From contig NZ_NWFK02000001.1 in NCBI RefSeq assembly GCF_002313155.2, positions 2,852,001-2,916,000 on the forward strand: a stretch of 64,000 bases of DNA, written 5' to 3'. The first letter of the stretch is position 1. Each line of letters begins with the position of its first letter. The translations under genes were made by a program, and so were the position numbers. The notes beneath the pieces are model-generated. The model ran no database searches. It was not told the DNA's origin and worked only from the letters and a program-made list of their open reading frames with translations. This document shows positions 7,312-15,248 of the stretch, one piece after another. The stretch comes from Psychrobacter sp. FDAARGOS_221. Lineage in GTDB: Bacteria; Pseudomonadota; Gammaproteobacteria; Pseudomonadales; Moraxellaceae.

Positions 7312-8614
7312 GAGACTTTCCCAAACTTTGTGTAACTGCTTATAATCCATAGTAAAGGAGAATAAGCAATGACAAAAGAGACAGAACTAAAAAAACTAGC
7401 CGAACAAATGGCCAAACACGTTGGCAGCTTTGAAGACATCAAAGCATTTCAAAAAGAGCTCATGCAGTCATTTATTGATACTGCATTAGAGGCCGAGATG
7501 GAAGGCCATCTAGGCTATCCTAAGCATGAAAAGGCGGATACTCCAAACAAGCGCAACGGTCACACCAAAAAGACAGTACGCAGTGACACAGGTGAGATTG
7601 AAGTATCCACACCCAGAGACCGTGAAGGAAGCTTTGAGCCTGCACTCATACGTAAGCACCAAACCCGCATAGAGGGATTAGATGATAAAATCATCATGTT
7701 TTACGCCAAAGGCCAGACAACCACTGAGATTGTTGAGAGTATCAAAGATATCTATGACGTTGATATCTCAACCAGTCTCGTTTCAAGGGTTACTGACAAC
7801 ATCGTAGATGACATCACAGCATGGCAGAACCGCCCACTAAGTAGTTTATATCCTATCGTATACTTAGACTGCATTGTCGTTAAAGTACGTCAAGACAAGC
7901 AAATCATTAATAAAGCCATCTATCTGGCTTTAGGCGTCAATCTTGAGGGCAAAAAAGAGCTACTGGGTATGTGGCTATCAGAGAGTGAAGGCGCTAAGTT
8001 CTGGCTAGGCGTTCTCACAGAACTACAAAACCGTGGGGTTCAAGATATTCTTATTGCCTGTGTAGCTGGTTTAAAAGGCTTTAGCGAGGCAATTAACACG
8101 GTATATCCAAACACGCAGGTTCAGCTATGTCTTGTGCATATGGTACGTTACTCTATGAAGTTTGTACCATGGAAAGATAGGAAAAAAGTAGCGGCTGGTT
8201 TAAAGGCGGTTTATGGTGCTGATACGCTGGAGCTGGCAGAGGCTAACCTTGAGCAGTTTAATGAGGTCTGGGGCGATAAATACCCACATGTGGTTACCTC
8301 TTGGCGCAATAATTGGGAGGGCTTAACCGTGTTCTTTAATTACCCGAAAGACATCAGAAAAGCCATTCATACGACCAATGCTATCGAGTCATTAAATAGC
8401 GTGATTCGTACCGCTGTGAATAAGCGTAAGATATTCCCATCAGACAAGGCGGCGTTAAAGGTTGTTTATCTAGCGACCCAGCAGGCGTCTAAAAAGTGGG
8501 CGATGCCCATCCGTAACTGGACGTCTGCTCTTAATCGCTTTATGATTATGTTCGATGAGCGTGTTAGTAAGCATTTAATCTAAATTGCAGTTACACAGAA
8601 TCTGGGGTGGGCTC
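7312..8614 (+). mobile_element. IS256-family insertion sequence
   Basis: The 1303-bp element has 28-bp imperfect inverted repeats at 7312-7339 and 8587-8614; the inner part TGTGTAACTGC matches exactly. It is flanked by a perfect 8-bp duplication, as known for IS256. It carries one transposase gene. Intact ends and duplications point to a recent insertion, yet the transposase lacks one catalytic Asp. Confidence 0.92.
7369..8583 (+). CDS. IS256-family transposase, catalytic Asp replaced
   Basis: This 404-residue Mut-type transposase has full length and frame. Family motifs include EAEMEGHLGYPKHEK, KRNGHTKKTVR, TPRDREGSFEP, VYLDCIVVKVR with catalytic Asp167, and TTNAIESLNSVIR with catalytic Glu340. 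The second catalytic Asp normally sits in ACVDGLxGF; here the motif reads ACVAGLKGF, with Ala233 (GCT at 8065-8067). The protein should bind its ends but not catalyse strand transfer. AGGAG lies 8 nt before the ATG at 7369. Either this copy was moved in trans or it mutated after insertion. Confidence 0.93.
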   Translation: MTKETELKKLAEQMAKHVGSFEDIKAFQKELMQSFIDTALEAEMEGHLGYPKHEKADTPNKRNGHTKKTVRSDTGEIEVSTPRDREGSFEPALIRKHQTRIEGLDDKIIMFYAKGQTTTEIVESIKDIYDVDISTSLVSRVTDNIVDDITAWQNRPLSSLYPIVYLDCIVVKVRQDKQIINKAIYLALGVNLEGKKELLGMWLSESEGAKFWLGVLTELQNRGVQDILIACVAGLKGFSEAINTVYPNTQVQLCLVHMVRYSMKFVPWKDRKKVAAGLKAVYGADTLELAEANLEQFNEVWGDKYPHVVTSWRNNWEGLTVFFNYPKDIRKAIHTTNAIESLNSVIRTAVNKRKIFPSDKAALKVVYLATQQASKKWAMPIRNWTSALNRFMIMFDERVSKHLI

Positions 8615-8622
8615 AACTCCTA
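8615..8622. repeat. IS256 target-site duplication, right
   Basis: AACTCCTA is an exact copy of 7304-7311 and directly abuts the right terminal repeat at 8614. Confidence 0.85.
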
Positions 8623-8680
8623 AAATAGCAAGACTAATAAATACTTTATTCATAAAACTATTCTCCTTACGAAATAGGTC

Positions 8681-8700
8681 TAATTAAATATATTTAATTA
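8681..8700. promoter_or_regulatory. Perfect 20-bp AT palindrome before the disrupted exported gene
   Basis: TAATTAAATATATTTAATTA is perfectly palindromic and lies 28 bp upstream of the ATG at 8653 on the minus strand, where an operator or promoter element would be expected. No transcription factor can be named from sequence alone. Confidence 0.45.
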
Positions 8701-8782
8701 GGCCCTGTTCTTATTACGAAGTATATTCTAGTAATATATCTAATAAACACCTATCACTAGTATAAGTTAGGTTGTGATTTTA

Positions 8783-9716
8783 CTAAAAATAAACAGCGTA
8801 TCTTATATTCTTATTGAACACCTCTTCACCTGTTTCAAAGTTGTAAAAACTAATTTCCATAAGCTCTGGATAAGCAACAATAAAGTTGTCAAAACCTTTT
8901 AACCTAAAGTAAACATTACCTTGACTACTAAGTTTATTTGTTGATCTAAGATTCTCAATACTTCTAGCAATTTCTTCGTTATCAATTTTTAAACTATTAC
9001 ATTCATCTAACTCTGCAACACGACCAGCATCTATACCGTATCTTGCAATCATTTCATGATTAAATTGATAAATTTGAATGTCTTGTGGATTATAGATATC
9101 AAATGCAAATGGCATGTACCCACAAAAGATAGGAAAGCTTTGGCTTTGGAAATCATAAGCTTCTATTGTGTTATATGACTCTACATAAGCTTGAGTTAGA
9201 TTGTTTTTTTTCTTGATGATCTTTGAACTCACTAATAACACTAGGTGTTACTGTTAGCATAGGTACCTTGATACCATAGTCGCCAGAGTACTGCGCAATT
9301 TGTCTTTCTATTTGAGGCAATAGAGTTTGCTTAAGTTCTTTTTTCTTAAATGCATCTGTTTCGTTATAGTATTCAGGTGATAACAGGTTCAGTTTATCCT
9401 CATCAGTAAAGTCTCTTGATGATTGAGCGATAAATAACGGTGTGACCCATGAATAATCACTATCGATATTAACATCGTGATACTCATCCAAAGATAGCCT
9501 AGCTAAGGGCTCTGCTTCAGCTAGTGAATTTTCATCTGTCGTCATCTCGTTATCACGAATCGTCGCAGTTTCTGTTTCTGAGGAAACCTCTTCAGTGTTG
9601 GTTTGTTCTTGTTGAGTCTCACCATTCATATCGCTTTGTGATGCTTCTTGGTTACATCCACTTAAAGGCAGAATTGACAAGAATATTGATATTGCGATTA
9701 GATTATTTAATTTCAT
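8783..9716 (-). pseudogene. Lipoprotein gene with a frameshift at a poly-A tract, unknown family
   Basis: The first frame (ATG 9716, preceded by AGGAAC) encodes a lipoprotein signal peptide with lipobox LSGC (mature Cys21), an acidic Ser/Thr/Glu linker, then DEYHDVNIDSDYSWVTPLFIAQ and VPMLTVTPSVISEFKDHQEK. At a run of eight A on the coding strand (T at 9204-9211) the frame is lost. With seven A it would continue directly into NNLTQAYVESYNTIEAYDF and on to the stop at 8783, giving one protein of about 310 residues. It may be a true mutation, slippage-based phase variation or a sequencing error. I do not recognise the domain. Confidence 0.75.
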
Positions 9717-9749
9717 AATAGTTCCTAAAGATAATATTTAAGCATACTC

Positions 9750-9995
9750 TTAGTATATGATGTTATCCCTTATCAACTTTCTTTGTGCTTTAAGAGCGTT
9801 TTTGCAATTTTCCGCAAGCACACCTTCAACCTCATATCCCTTATCTTGTTCAGCCTTGCATTTATCTAATACATCTCTAGCAGCCTCCGCATTTTTTTCA
9901 TAATAGGACACCGTTCTGGTTTTCTCAGAACAAGCCGATAAAGTAAGTAACATAGGTAAGATTAAAGCAGGTAACATTCGTTTTTTTATTGACAT
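9750..9995 (-). CDS. Small EexN-like lipoprotein
   Basis: The 81-residue protein has a signal peptide and lipobox LSAC (Cys22). The mature part, SEKTRTVSYYEKNAEAARDVLDKCKAE followed by ENCKNALKAQRKL, resembles EexN-type entry-exclusion lipoproteins of conjugative elements, with two Cys in the usual C-terminal positions. GAGGTGA lies just before the ATG at 9995. No conjugation genes are seen nearby, so it may be a leftover of a mobile element. The assignment rests on motif likeness only. Confidence 0.6.
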   Translation of the reverse strand: MSIKKRMLPALILPMLLTLSACSEKTRTVSYYEKNAEAARDVLDKCKAEQDKGYEVEGVLAENCKNALKAQRKLIRDNIIY

Positions 9996-10105
9996 AATTC
10001 ACCTCGAAACTGTTTGTTATATAAATTCTTAATTTAGATTGGTTATTGATATTGAAGAATGTTTTAACCAATTAATAACTGGATTTAAGTATAGAAAGAA
10101 TATAT

Positions 10106-10149
10106 GCACCTAAAACAGGTTCATCCCATCATGAACCTAAAATAGGTTC
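10106..10149. promoter_or_regulatory. Paired 17-bp operators for the downstream XRE regulator
   Basis: Two palindromes share the plan ACCTA-AAA-YAGGT. One (10106-10122) reads GCACCTAAAACAGGTTC. The other (10133-10149) is the perfect palindrome GAACCTAAAATAGGTTC and ends one base before the ATG at 10151. Their centres are 27 bp apart. The second would overlap the ribosome-binding region, as expected for an autorepressor. Confidence 0.65.
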
Positions 10150-10150
10150 A

Positions 10151-10414
10151 ATGAGTAACTTACGTAAATCTATCCATTCGTCTGAACATGAATTTCTGCG
10201 TCGTTTATTAAAAGAGCGTAGAGAACAATTGGGTCTGTCACAGCGTGCCTTAGGAAAACGCATGGACGTGATTTATTCCTTCATTGGCAAGGTGGAAACA
10301 GGCGACAGACGCTTAGATGTCATTGAATTTGTTGAATACTGTAAAGCTCTTAATTTAGATGCCAGCGATGTGATAAAACAAATTCAAACTGAAGACTTTA
10401 AAAGTGATAAGTAA
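10151..10414 (+). CDS. XRE-family transcriptional regulator
   Basis: This 87-residue, single-domain helix-turn-helix protein has the HTH_3 fold at residues ~14-72 (LLKERREQLGLSQRALGKRMDVIYSFIGKVETGDRRLDVIEFVEYCKAL). It likely binds the two palindromes directly upstream and represses itself. No clear Shine-Dalgarno sequence precedes the ATG, because the operator occupies that place; leaderless or weakly initiated translation is possible. No toxin or methylase partner is visible. Confidence 0.85.
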   Translation: MSNLRKSIHSSEHEFLRRLLKERREQLGLSQRALGKRMDVIYSFIGKVETGDRRLDVIEFVEYCKALNLDASDVIKQIQTEDFKSDK

Positions 10415-10504
10415 CGTATGTAATGCAACAATTTAGAAGCTAAAGACTAGGTTGGTGAAAGCACCCCAGTTTTAGAACCATTACTTATCTATCAATAGCG
10501 CCTG

Positions 10505-10741
10505 CTAATCAATGACTACCGTTTCACCATTATATTTTGAGCAATCCTCACATATCCAACTTGTCTTACCTGTTATAAAAGCAACATCAGCAGGCACTTC
10601 AAGCGGATAGTAACAACTACAACTGACACAACTAACCTAATCAAAACACACATAGCATTCCTCAACAGCACGAAATAACTTTTGTGTTATCACGTTGTGT
10701 TGGTGGCATAGCTGGTATGCTGATGTAGTCCTATTTACCAT
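10505..10741 (-). pseudogene. Zinc-ribbon protein remnant with an in-frame amber codon
   Basis: From ATG at 10741 the minus-strand frame reads MVNRTTSAYQLCHQHNVITQ and CYVCFD, then TAG at 10637-10639 (codon 35). It goes on in the same frame with VSCVSCSCYYPLEV and TSWICEDCSKYNGETVVID to TAG at 10505-10507. Paired CxxC and CxC motifs on both sides of the stop suggest one small zinc-binding protein broken by a nonsense mutation. No strong ribosome-binding site is seen. The remaining bases of the 10415-10843 gap show only fragments of reading frame and no other supportable gene. Confidence 0.4.
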
Positions 10742-10843
10742 CAAATACCCAGTATGCCTTACAGATATCTTTATCTAGCTCGGATGACCTACTATTAAAA
10801 TTTAGCCTGATAACCAGAGCGCTACTCCAATCTTTTAAAAATC

Positions 10844-11119
10844 TTAAATTGAATACGGAATACCATTTAGCTCCATAAGACCTAAAAACATTGACTCTAA
10901 ATGACTCAAAGTAAACCGATTCATGGGTAAGCCTTCATCTAACTCTCTTTGTACCCATATTCTGATAGCTTCATCGTTATAAAATATAGGACTTAGACCA
11001 AGTAAAGTGGCCAGATTTGAGCCTTGTTGAATGTGTAGATTAATCATCAGTTTAGTAGATAATTCAATAGCTTCTCGGCTTAGCCAAACTGATGGATTTG
11101 GATTTTTAATATTTTGCAT
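10844..11119 (-). CDS. Hypothetical 91-residue protein
   Basis: The mostly helical soluble protein (VWLSREAIELSTKLMINLHIQ and YNDEAIRIWVQRELDEGLP) has no signal peptide or recognised domain. The ribosome-binding site is weak. It lies in an accessory stretch between two XRE-family genes, followed downstream by decayed frames. Its reading frame is clean, but function and even expression are uncertain. Confidence 0.5.
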   Translation of the reverse strand: MQNIKNPNPSVWLSREAIELSTKLMINLHIQQGSNLATLLGLSPIFYNDEAIRIWVQRELDEGLPMNRFTLSHLESMFLGLMELNGIPYSI

Positions 11120-11193
11120 AATATAAACTTCTGTAGATTAATATGTTTATTAATTAGCTAAAAATGACTTACTGCAGGTCATATTATGCACAT

Positions 11194-11258
11194 AAAAAGA
11201 CCTATTGCAACTGAAAATAATCTATAGAAAGTTATTTTTATCTGTAATAGGTCTTTTT
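11194..11258. terminator. Inverted repeat with flanking A and T runs
   Basis: AAAAAGACCTATT (11194-11206) pairs with AATAGGTCTTTTT (11246-11258) across a 39-nt loop. A T-run follows on the plus strand and, by symmetry, one follows on the minus strand. It could end the minus-strand XRE transcript coming from 11355. The long loop makes it atypical. Confidence 0.45.
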
Positions 11259-11354
11259 TTACTTAAATCTTTCTGAGCTGCTTAAAATATAAGGGGGTAA
11301 TCATACCCCCCCCAAAGTATGTAAAAATGTTAACGTCTTGATATTTATTTTTAG

Positions 11355-11564
11355 TCAGCTCTCGTCATCGACAACTTCATATAACTCACCGACGTCAATT
11401 TCTAAGTATCGACATAACTTTTCTATCACCTCTAAATCAACCCGAGTTGCTTCCTCATGGTACATACGGGTAATCGTACCTCTGTTTATCTCCGTATCTC
11501 TAGCAACATCTGCGATTTTGAGCCGTCTCTCACCCATTAATGTAGATAAATGGCACTTCAACAT
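11355..11564 (-). CDS. XRE/Cro-type repressor next to the excisionase
   Basis: This is a small helix-turn-helix protein (LMGERRLKIADVARDTEINRGTITRMYHEEATRVDLEVIEKLCRYL) of the phage Cro/CI or YozG type. I chose the ATG at 11564 (MLKCHLS) over the one at 11576 because GGAG lies 7 nt upstream of it. It is divergent from the excisionase-like gene, with a 136-bp shared control region, so it probably governs the recombination module. Confidence 0.8.
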   Translation of the reverse strand: MLKCHLSTLMGERRLKIADVARDTEINRGTITRMYHEEATRVDLEVIEKLCRYLEIDVGELYEVVDDES

Positions 11565-11581
11565 AATCTTCTCCATAGCAA

Positions 11582-11648
11582 AATGTTCTATAGTAAATAA
11601 AAATAACTTGCAAAAGATTAAAAATAGTGTAGATTATGTTCTGTAGGA
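11582..11648. promoter_or_regulatory. Divergent control region with repeated ATGTTCTRTAG
   Basis: ATGTTCTATAG near 11588 and ATGTTCTGTAG near 11637 are direct repeats in the region between the Cro-type repressor and the excisionase/integrase genes. They are candidate operators for that repressor. This is inference from position and repetition. Confidence 0.35.
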
Positions 11649-11700
11649 GGTCATAAAGACCGTAAACGATAACACTTTAATCTTGTATAGGAATTCTACT

Positions 11701-11916
11701 ATGAACTACACCTATTTAACAACCGAAGAACTCTCAGACCGAATTAAATATGACAGTCGAACCATTCGCAATCAGCTAAAAGATTCTGTCCTGATAGAAG
11801 GCGTTCACTATATACGACCTTTTAACGGACGCAAAATATTATTTATTTGGCAAAAAATTGAAGAATTAATGCTTAATGGGTATGACGATGACATTCCATT
11901 TGTAGGGGGTGCATAA
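11701..11916 (+). CDS. Excisionase-like helix-turn-helix protein
   Basis: A 71-residue protein, MNYTYLTTEELSDRIKYDSRT followed by LKDSVLIEGVHYIRPFNGRKILF, has the layout of Xis or MerR-like winged-helix proteins that accompany tyrosine integrases. The ATG at 11701 has AGGA upstream; an in-frame TTG at 11683 is less likely. The stop is two bases before the integrase start, so the two are translationally coupled. Confidence 0.75.
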   Translation: MNYTYLTTEELSDRIKYDSRTIRNQLKDSVLIEGVHYIRPFNGRKILFIWQKIEELMLNGYDDDIPFVGGA

Positions 11917-11918
11917 CC

Positions 11919-13085
11919 ATGGCAAGTATCAATAGCAGAAATAATAAGTTATACATTGATTTTCGTTACTTTGGTAAACGTTGTCGTGAGCAGACGTTAT
12001 TAACTGATACTAAAGCAAATCGCAAACGCTTGGCTAACTTTATCGAAAAAATGGAAGCGGAGATAAAACTTGGTAGCTTTGAGTATGAAAAGCACTTTCC
12101 ACAAAGTAAAAAACTGGCTGAATTTAAAGCTTTGGAGCTAATACGTGCCAGCAATAGTCATGATGATGCCAATATTAATTTTGAAAAGTTTAGTCGTATT
12201 TGGTTAGAGGAAATGAAACCACAATGGCGACCATCACAAATACAGAATGTTGAAGATATTTTTCGGATTTATCTATATCCAAAATTTGGCATGTTACCTA
12301 TTAATACTATCAGCAAAGCAATGATTATGACCTTTAGAGGGCAGTTAGTTAAGAATGGTAATAATGGACGTGCTTTATCTGCTTCTCGTATCAATCATAT
12401 TATGACGCCACTGCGAATGCTACTTGTAGAAGCATCAGACAGGTATGAGTTTGAGAGTCCGTGGAAAAATATTAAGCCATTAAGTGAGCCTAAAAGTAAA
12501 GTATCCCCTTTTACTCTAGATGAGGTCGTCTTAATCCTTAATACGGTTCGTAAAGACTTTAAAGCATATTATACAGTAAGGTTCTTTACTGGCATGCGTA
12601 CAGGTGAGATTGATGGACTACCTTGGCGTAATATTGACTTTGAGCGTCGGCAAATTATTATTGATCAAGCCATTGTCAATGGTGTGGTCGGACCAACTAA
12701 AACAGCAGGGTCTAATCGAATCGTACAAATGAATCAATTAGTTTATGATGCCTTATTAGAGCAACGAGAGCGAACCCAACCTTTAAGTGACTTTGTTTTT
12801 TGTACAAAAGCGGGTACACCTTTAAATCATCGTAATGTCACCAAACGAGTTTGGTATCCTCTATTGAGGTATTTAGGGCTAGAGAAACGTAATCCTTACC
12901 AGACTCGTCATACAGCGGCAACACTATGGCTTGCGGCGGGTGAATCCCCAGAGTGGATTGCTTCACAACTAGGGCACAGTAGCACTAAGATGCTATTTAC
13001 AGTGTACTCTCGCTATGTACCTAATCTCACGAGGCAAGACGGCAGTGCCTTTGATAAAGTTTTAGAAAACTATAATATAAGTTAA
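11919..13085 (+). CDS. Tyrosine recombinase/integrase (candidate ginA)
   Basis: This 388-residue phage-type integrase has an N-terminal arm-binding domain (INSRNNKLYIDFRYFGKRCR), a core-binding SAM-like domain at residues ~85-175 and a C-terminal catalytic domain. Catalytic residues seen are Arg227 (TGMRTGEI), Arg330 and His331 (YQTRHTAA), His353 (LGHSS) and the nucleophile Tyr363 (TVYSRY). The first His of the usual HxxR is Tyr, which occurs in this subgroup. A Rho-independent terminator follows at 13116. With the three genes downstream it fits the ginABCD order of GInt islands, but it could also be an independent phage integrase. Confidence 0.9.
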   Translation: MASINSRNNKLYIDFRYFGKRCREQTLLTDTKANRKRLANFIEKMEAEIKLGSFEYEKHFPQSKKLAEFKALELIRASNSHDDANINFEKFSRIWLEEMKPQWRPSQIQNVEDIFRIYLYPKFGMLPINTISKAMIMTFRGQLVKNGNNGRALSASRINHIMTPLRMLLVEASDRYEFESPWKNIKPLSEPKSKVSPFTLDEVVLILNTVRKDFKAYYTVRFFTGMRTGEIDGLPWRNIDFERRQIIIDQAIVNGVVGPTKTAGSNRIVQMNQLVYDALLEQRERTQPLSDFVFCTKAGTPLNHRNVTKRVWYPLLRYLGLEKRNPYQTRHTAATLWLAAGESPEWIASQLGHSSTKMLFTVYSRYVPNLTRQDGSAFDKVLENYNIS

Positions 13086-13115
13086 TAATGCAGATTTTAC
13101 TTATATTCCGAAGTT

Positions 13116-13142
13116 GCCCGCTAAAAAAAGCGGGCTTTTTTG
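13116..13142 (+). terminator. Rho-independent terminator after the integrase
   Basis: GCCCGCT (13116-13122) pairs with AGCGGGC (13129-13135) around an A-rich loop and is followed by a run of T. It separates the xis-int pair from the following recombinase genes. Confidence 0.85.
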
Positions 13143-13200
13143 TGGATGTCAGTTTATTTCTGAGATACGCTATGACATATGTTCAACTTATGGAATAGTC

Positions 13201-14881
13201 ATGTCTAGTGATAAAATACTGATACATAACTGGTTGAATGATGAAATAAAATCTAAAGTTACTCAGGATAATATTGAACCACTTGTCATTGAATTACATT
13301 ATCTTTTGGACCTCTTGCCACCATCATACAATGAATTTGATAACGAAAAAAAAGCATTGAAAGATTGGTTAGATAACTATTCATTAGACTCAACAGTCAG
13401 AGAGTCAAGTGTATATAAAAATGGAATTAATAATGAATCCTTTTTAAAAGATATTATTGAAAAGCCTTTAATTGCATTTTTGGCTAGTCGTGCCGATACA
13501 AACAAAGTTAATCAAATTCGTTCTGTTTATCTGTTTGTATGCTTAAAAATGGTCGTGCTAACCAAATATAAAAGCCGTATTAAAACCACGCTCGACGAGT
13601 GTAGATTACTAACCACAAAATACCGCGATTTTTTAGTTCAATTCTTACCTGATGTTAGAAACTTTACCAGTTTACGTAAACTTTTAAGTGCTTTAGAAGA
13701 GATCAAAAATTCAAATCTTTATGAAATATGGCTCAATGAGAATAAAGAGTCTTTGGAAAGCTTTATCTCCAAAATTAAAGCACGTCCACATATAGATGAA
13801 AAAGATAAAGACTGGACAGATCCTGATTTATGCAATTATAGATTATCAAAATACTTATATGATTTTATTCTTCCCATAGAAAAAGTAGTAGAACAAAAAC
13901 AAGGTATTACCAGAAAGTTTTCCTCTGTAGGCAAGCCAAAGGTTATATCAACAGATATTTACGTTGACGAGTTGACTGGAGATGCAACTGCAACGATTTA
14001 TAGCATTAACTTACCACCGAATGAGAATCAGACATCAGAGACATTCGAAATAGATGAGCGTCAAGATGATGACAATGAAGCTGTATTCGAAGTCAAACTT
14101 GATAAACCAACTTCTTATCATTTAGATATTGTTAACGCTCAGCAACAGATAAATATGCGACGTAAGCGCTCTATGCTACTTAATACAGATGTACAAGTAG
14201 CTAAAGATTATGAAGTGAAAATCTTATTTGATGAGTTATTTACGGACTTAAAAACTTATGATATTAGCTATCTAGATGATAGCAATCATATGATTGCGTT
14301 AAATACGAAAGAGCAGATAGCAACTTACATATTAGTTATTATGCTTACTGGAAGTACTAAGATCATTAGAAATTACGATGTAAAAGAACAATACGATCGC
14401 TACTGCATTGATTTGGAATTTTCACCAACAAGAGCAAAGCTAGATGAGCAATACAGTAGTGAGCTATCAACGGTTGAAAATGACTCTCTGGAATTAACAT
14501 TACCAAGATTAATCGGTATTTTGATAGAGAGCTTTAAGGTTTCAATTAAAAAGAGCGAAAATAAAGATAAAGTTTTTTTTAATAACATTGAAAAATCAGC
14601 GAAGAATAGAATCAAGGAAATAAACAAGAGAAATAACATACGTCTATCTTTAAGTAAATTAAAAAACCATATCAAGCATGTACTTTTACATTCAGGTACT
14701 GATACCGCTGTCATTGATGTTATTACATCGTCACCTGTGAACCACTTATCTGCATTGCCTTATTTCAGTATTACAAAAGGTGATATTTATTATGCTCAAT
14801 TTCATTATTTTAGTTATCTTAAATATAATCTGCTTATGGCAAATGACAACACATCAAATCGAGAAACAGCCAAAAATAAAA
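13201..14881 (+). pseudogene. Large tyrosine recombinase, N-terminal part (candidate ginB, split by IS)
   Basis: This is the first 560 codons of a large recombinase, starting at ATG 13201 (MSSDKILIHNW). The N-terminal region is helical and without a recognised domain, as in the large GInt recombinases; the catalytic domain lies in the second part at 16074-16903. The IS407-type element at 14882-16069 is inserted after ...ETAKNK, with AAAA duplicated (14878-14881 and 16070-16073). Removing the IS and one copy gives an uninterrupted 836-residue protein, so the gene was intact until the IS arrived. A short run-on into IS sequence ends at 14886. Confidence 0.75.
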
Positions 14882-14952
14882 TGTAACTATCCCCTAAAAT
14901 AACACAGCTCAAACGTAGAATTTCTTATAAAATACCCATAAGGAGTTTTAAT

Positions 14953-15213
14953 ATGAGCAAACGAATGACTGAGACCCAAATAGTATCCATTTTAAAAGAA
15001 GCAGAAGCAGGAATACCTGCTAAAGAGCTGTGCCGTAAGTACGGAATTGCTAATTCGACTTTCTATAAATGGCGTTCCAAGTATGGAGGCATGGAAGCCT
15101 CTGATGTTAAGCGACTAAAAGAGCTTGAAGAAGAAAACCGTAGGCTTAAACAGATGTATGCTGATTTAAGCCTCAAAGCGCAAATGCAGGAAGATATCAT
15201 AAAAAAGCTATAG
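14953..15213 (+). CDS. IS407-group transposase OrfA
   Basis: The 86-residue helix-turn-helix protein (MTETQIVSILKEAEAG, then LCRKYGIANSTFYKWRSKYGG) has a leucine-zipper tail (LKELEEENRRLKQMYADLSL). AAGGAG lies 8 nt upstream of the ATG. Near its end the heptamer A AAA AAG (15201-15207) in the zero frame allows -1 slippage into orfB, giving the OrfAB fusion transposase. The IS looks functional. Confidence 0.93.
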   Translation: MSKRMTETQIVSILKEAEAGIPAKELCRKYGIANSTFYKWRSKYGGMEASDVKRLKELEEENRRLKQMYADLSLKAQMQEDIIKKL

Positions 15214-15248
15214 CGCCTGCTTGTGAGCGCAAAGTCTGGGCTCAAGAA

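Larger units (their letters stand above)
7279..8653 (-). pseudogene. 5' end of an exported-protein gene split by IS256 and IS3
   Basis: On the minus strand, AAGGAGAA (8661-8668) precedes an ATG at 8653. Reading across the IS256 insertion and dropping one 8-bp target duplication gives MNKVFISLAILGVSLVSTQV, a convincing signal peptide. The frame then hits the right end of the IS3 element at 7278. No continuation is evident beyond the IS3 left end, so the rest is probably deleted. The gene product is unknown. Confidence 0.6.

Noticed and set aside
13114..13200. Upstream start for the candidate ginB frame
   Set aside because: It would begin inside the integrase terminator hairpin; the ATG at 13201 is after it.
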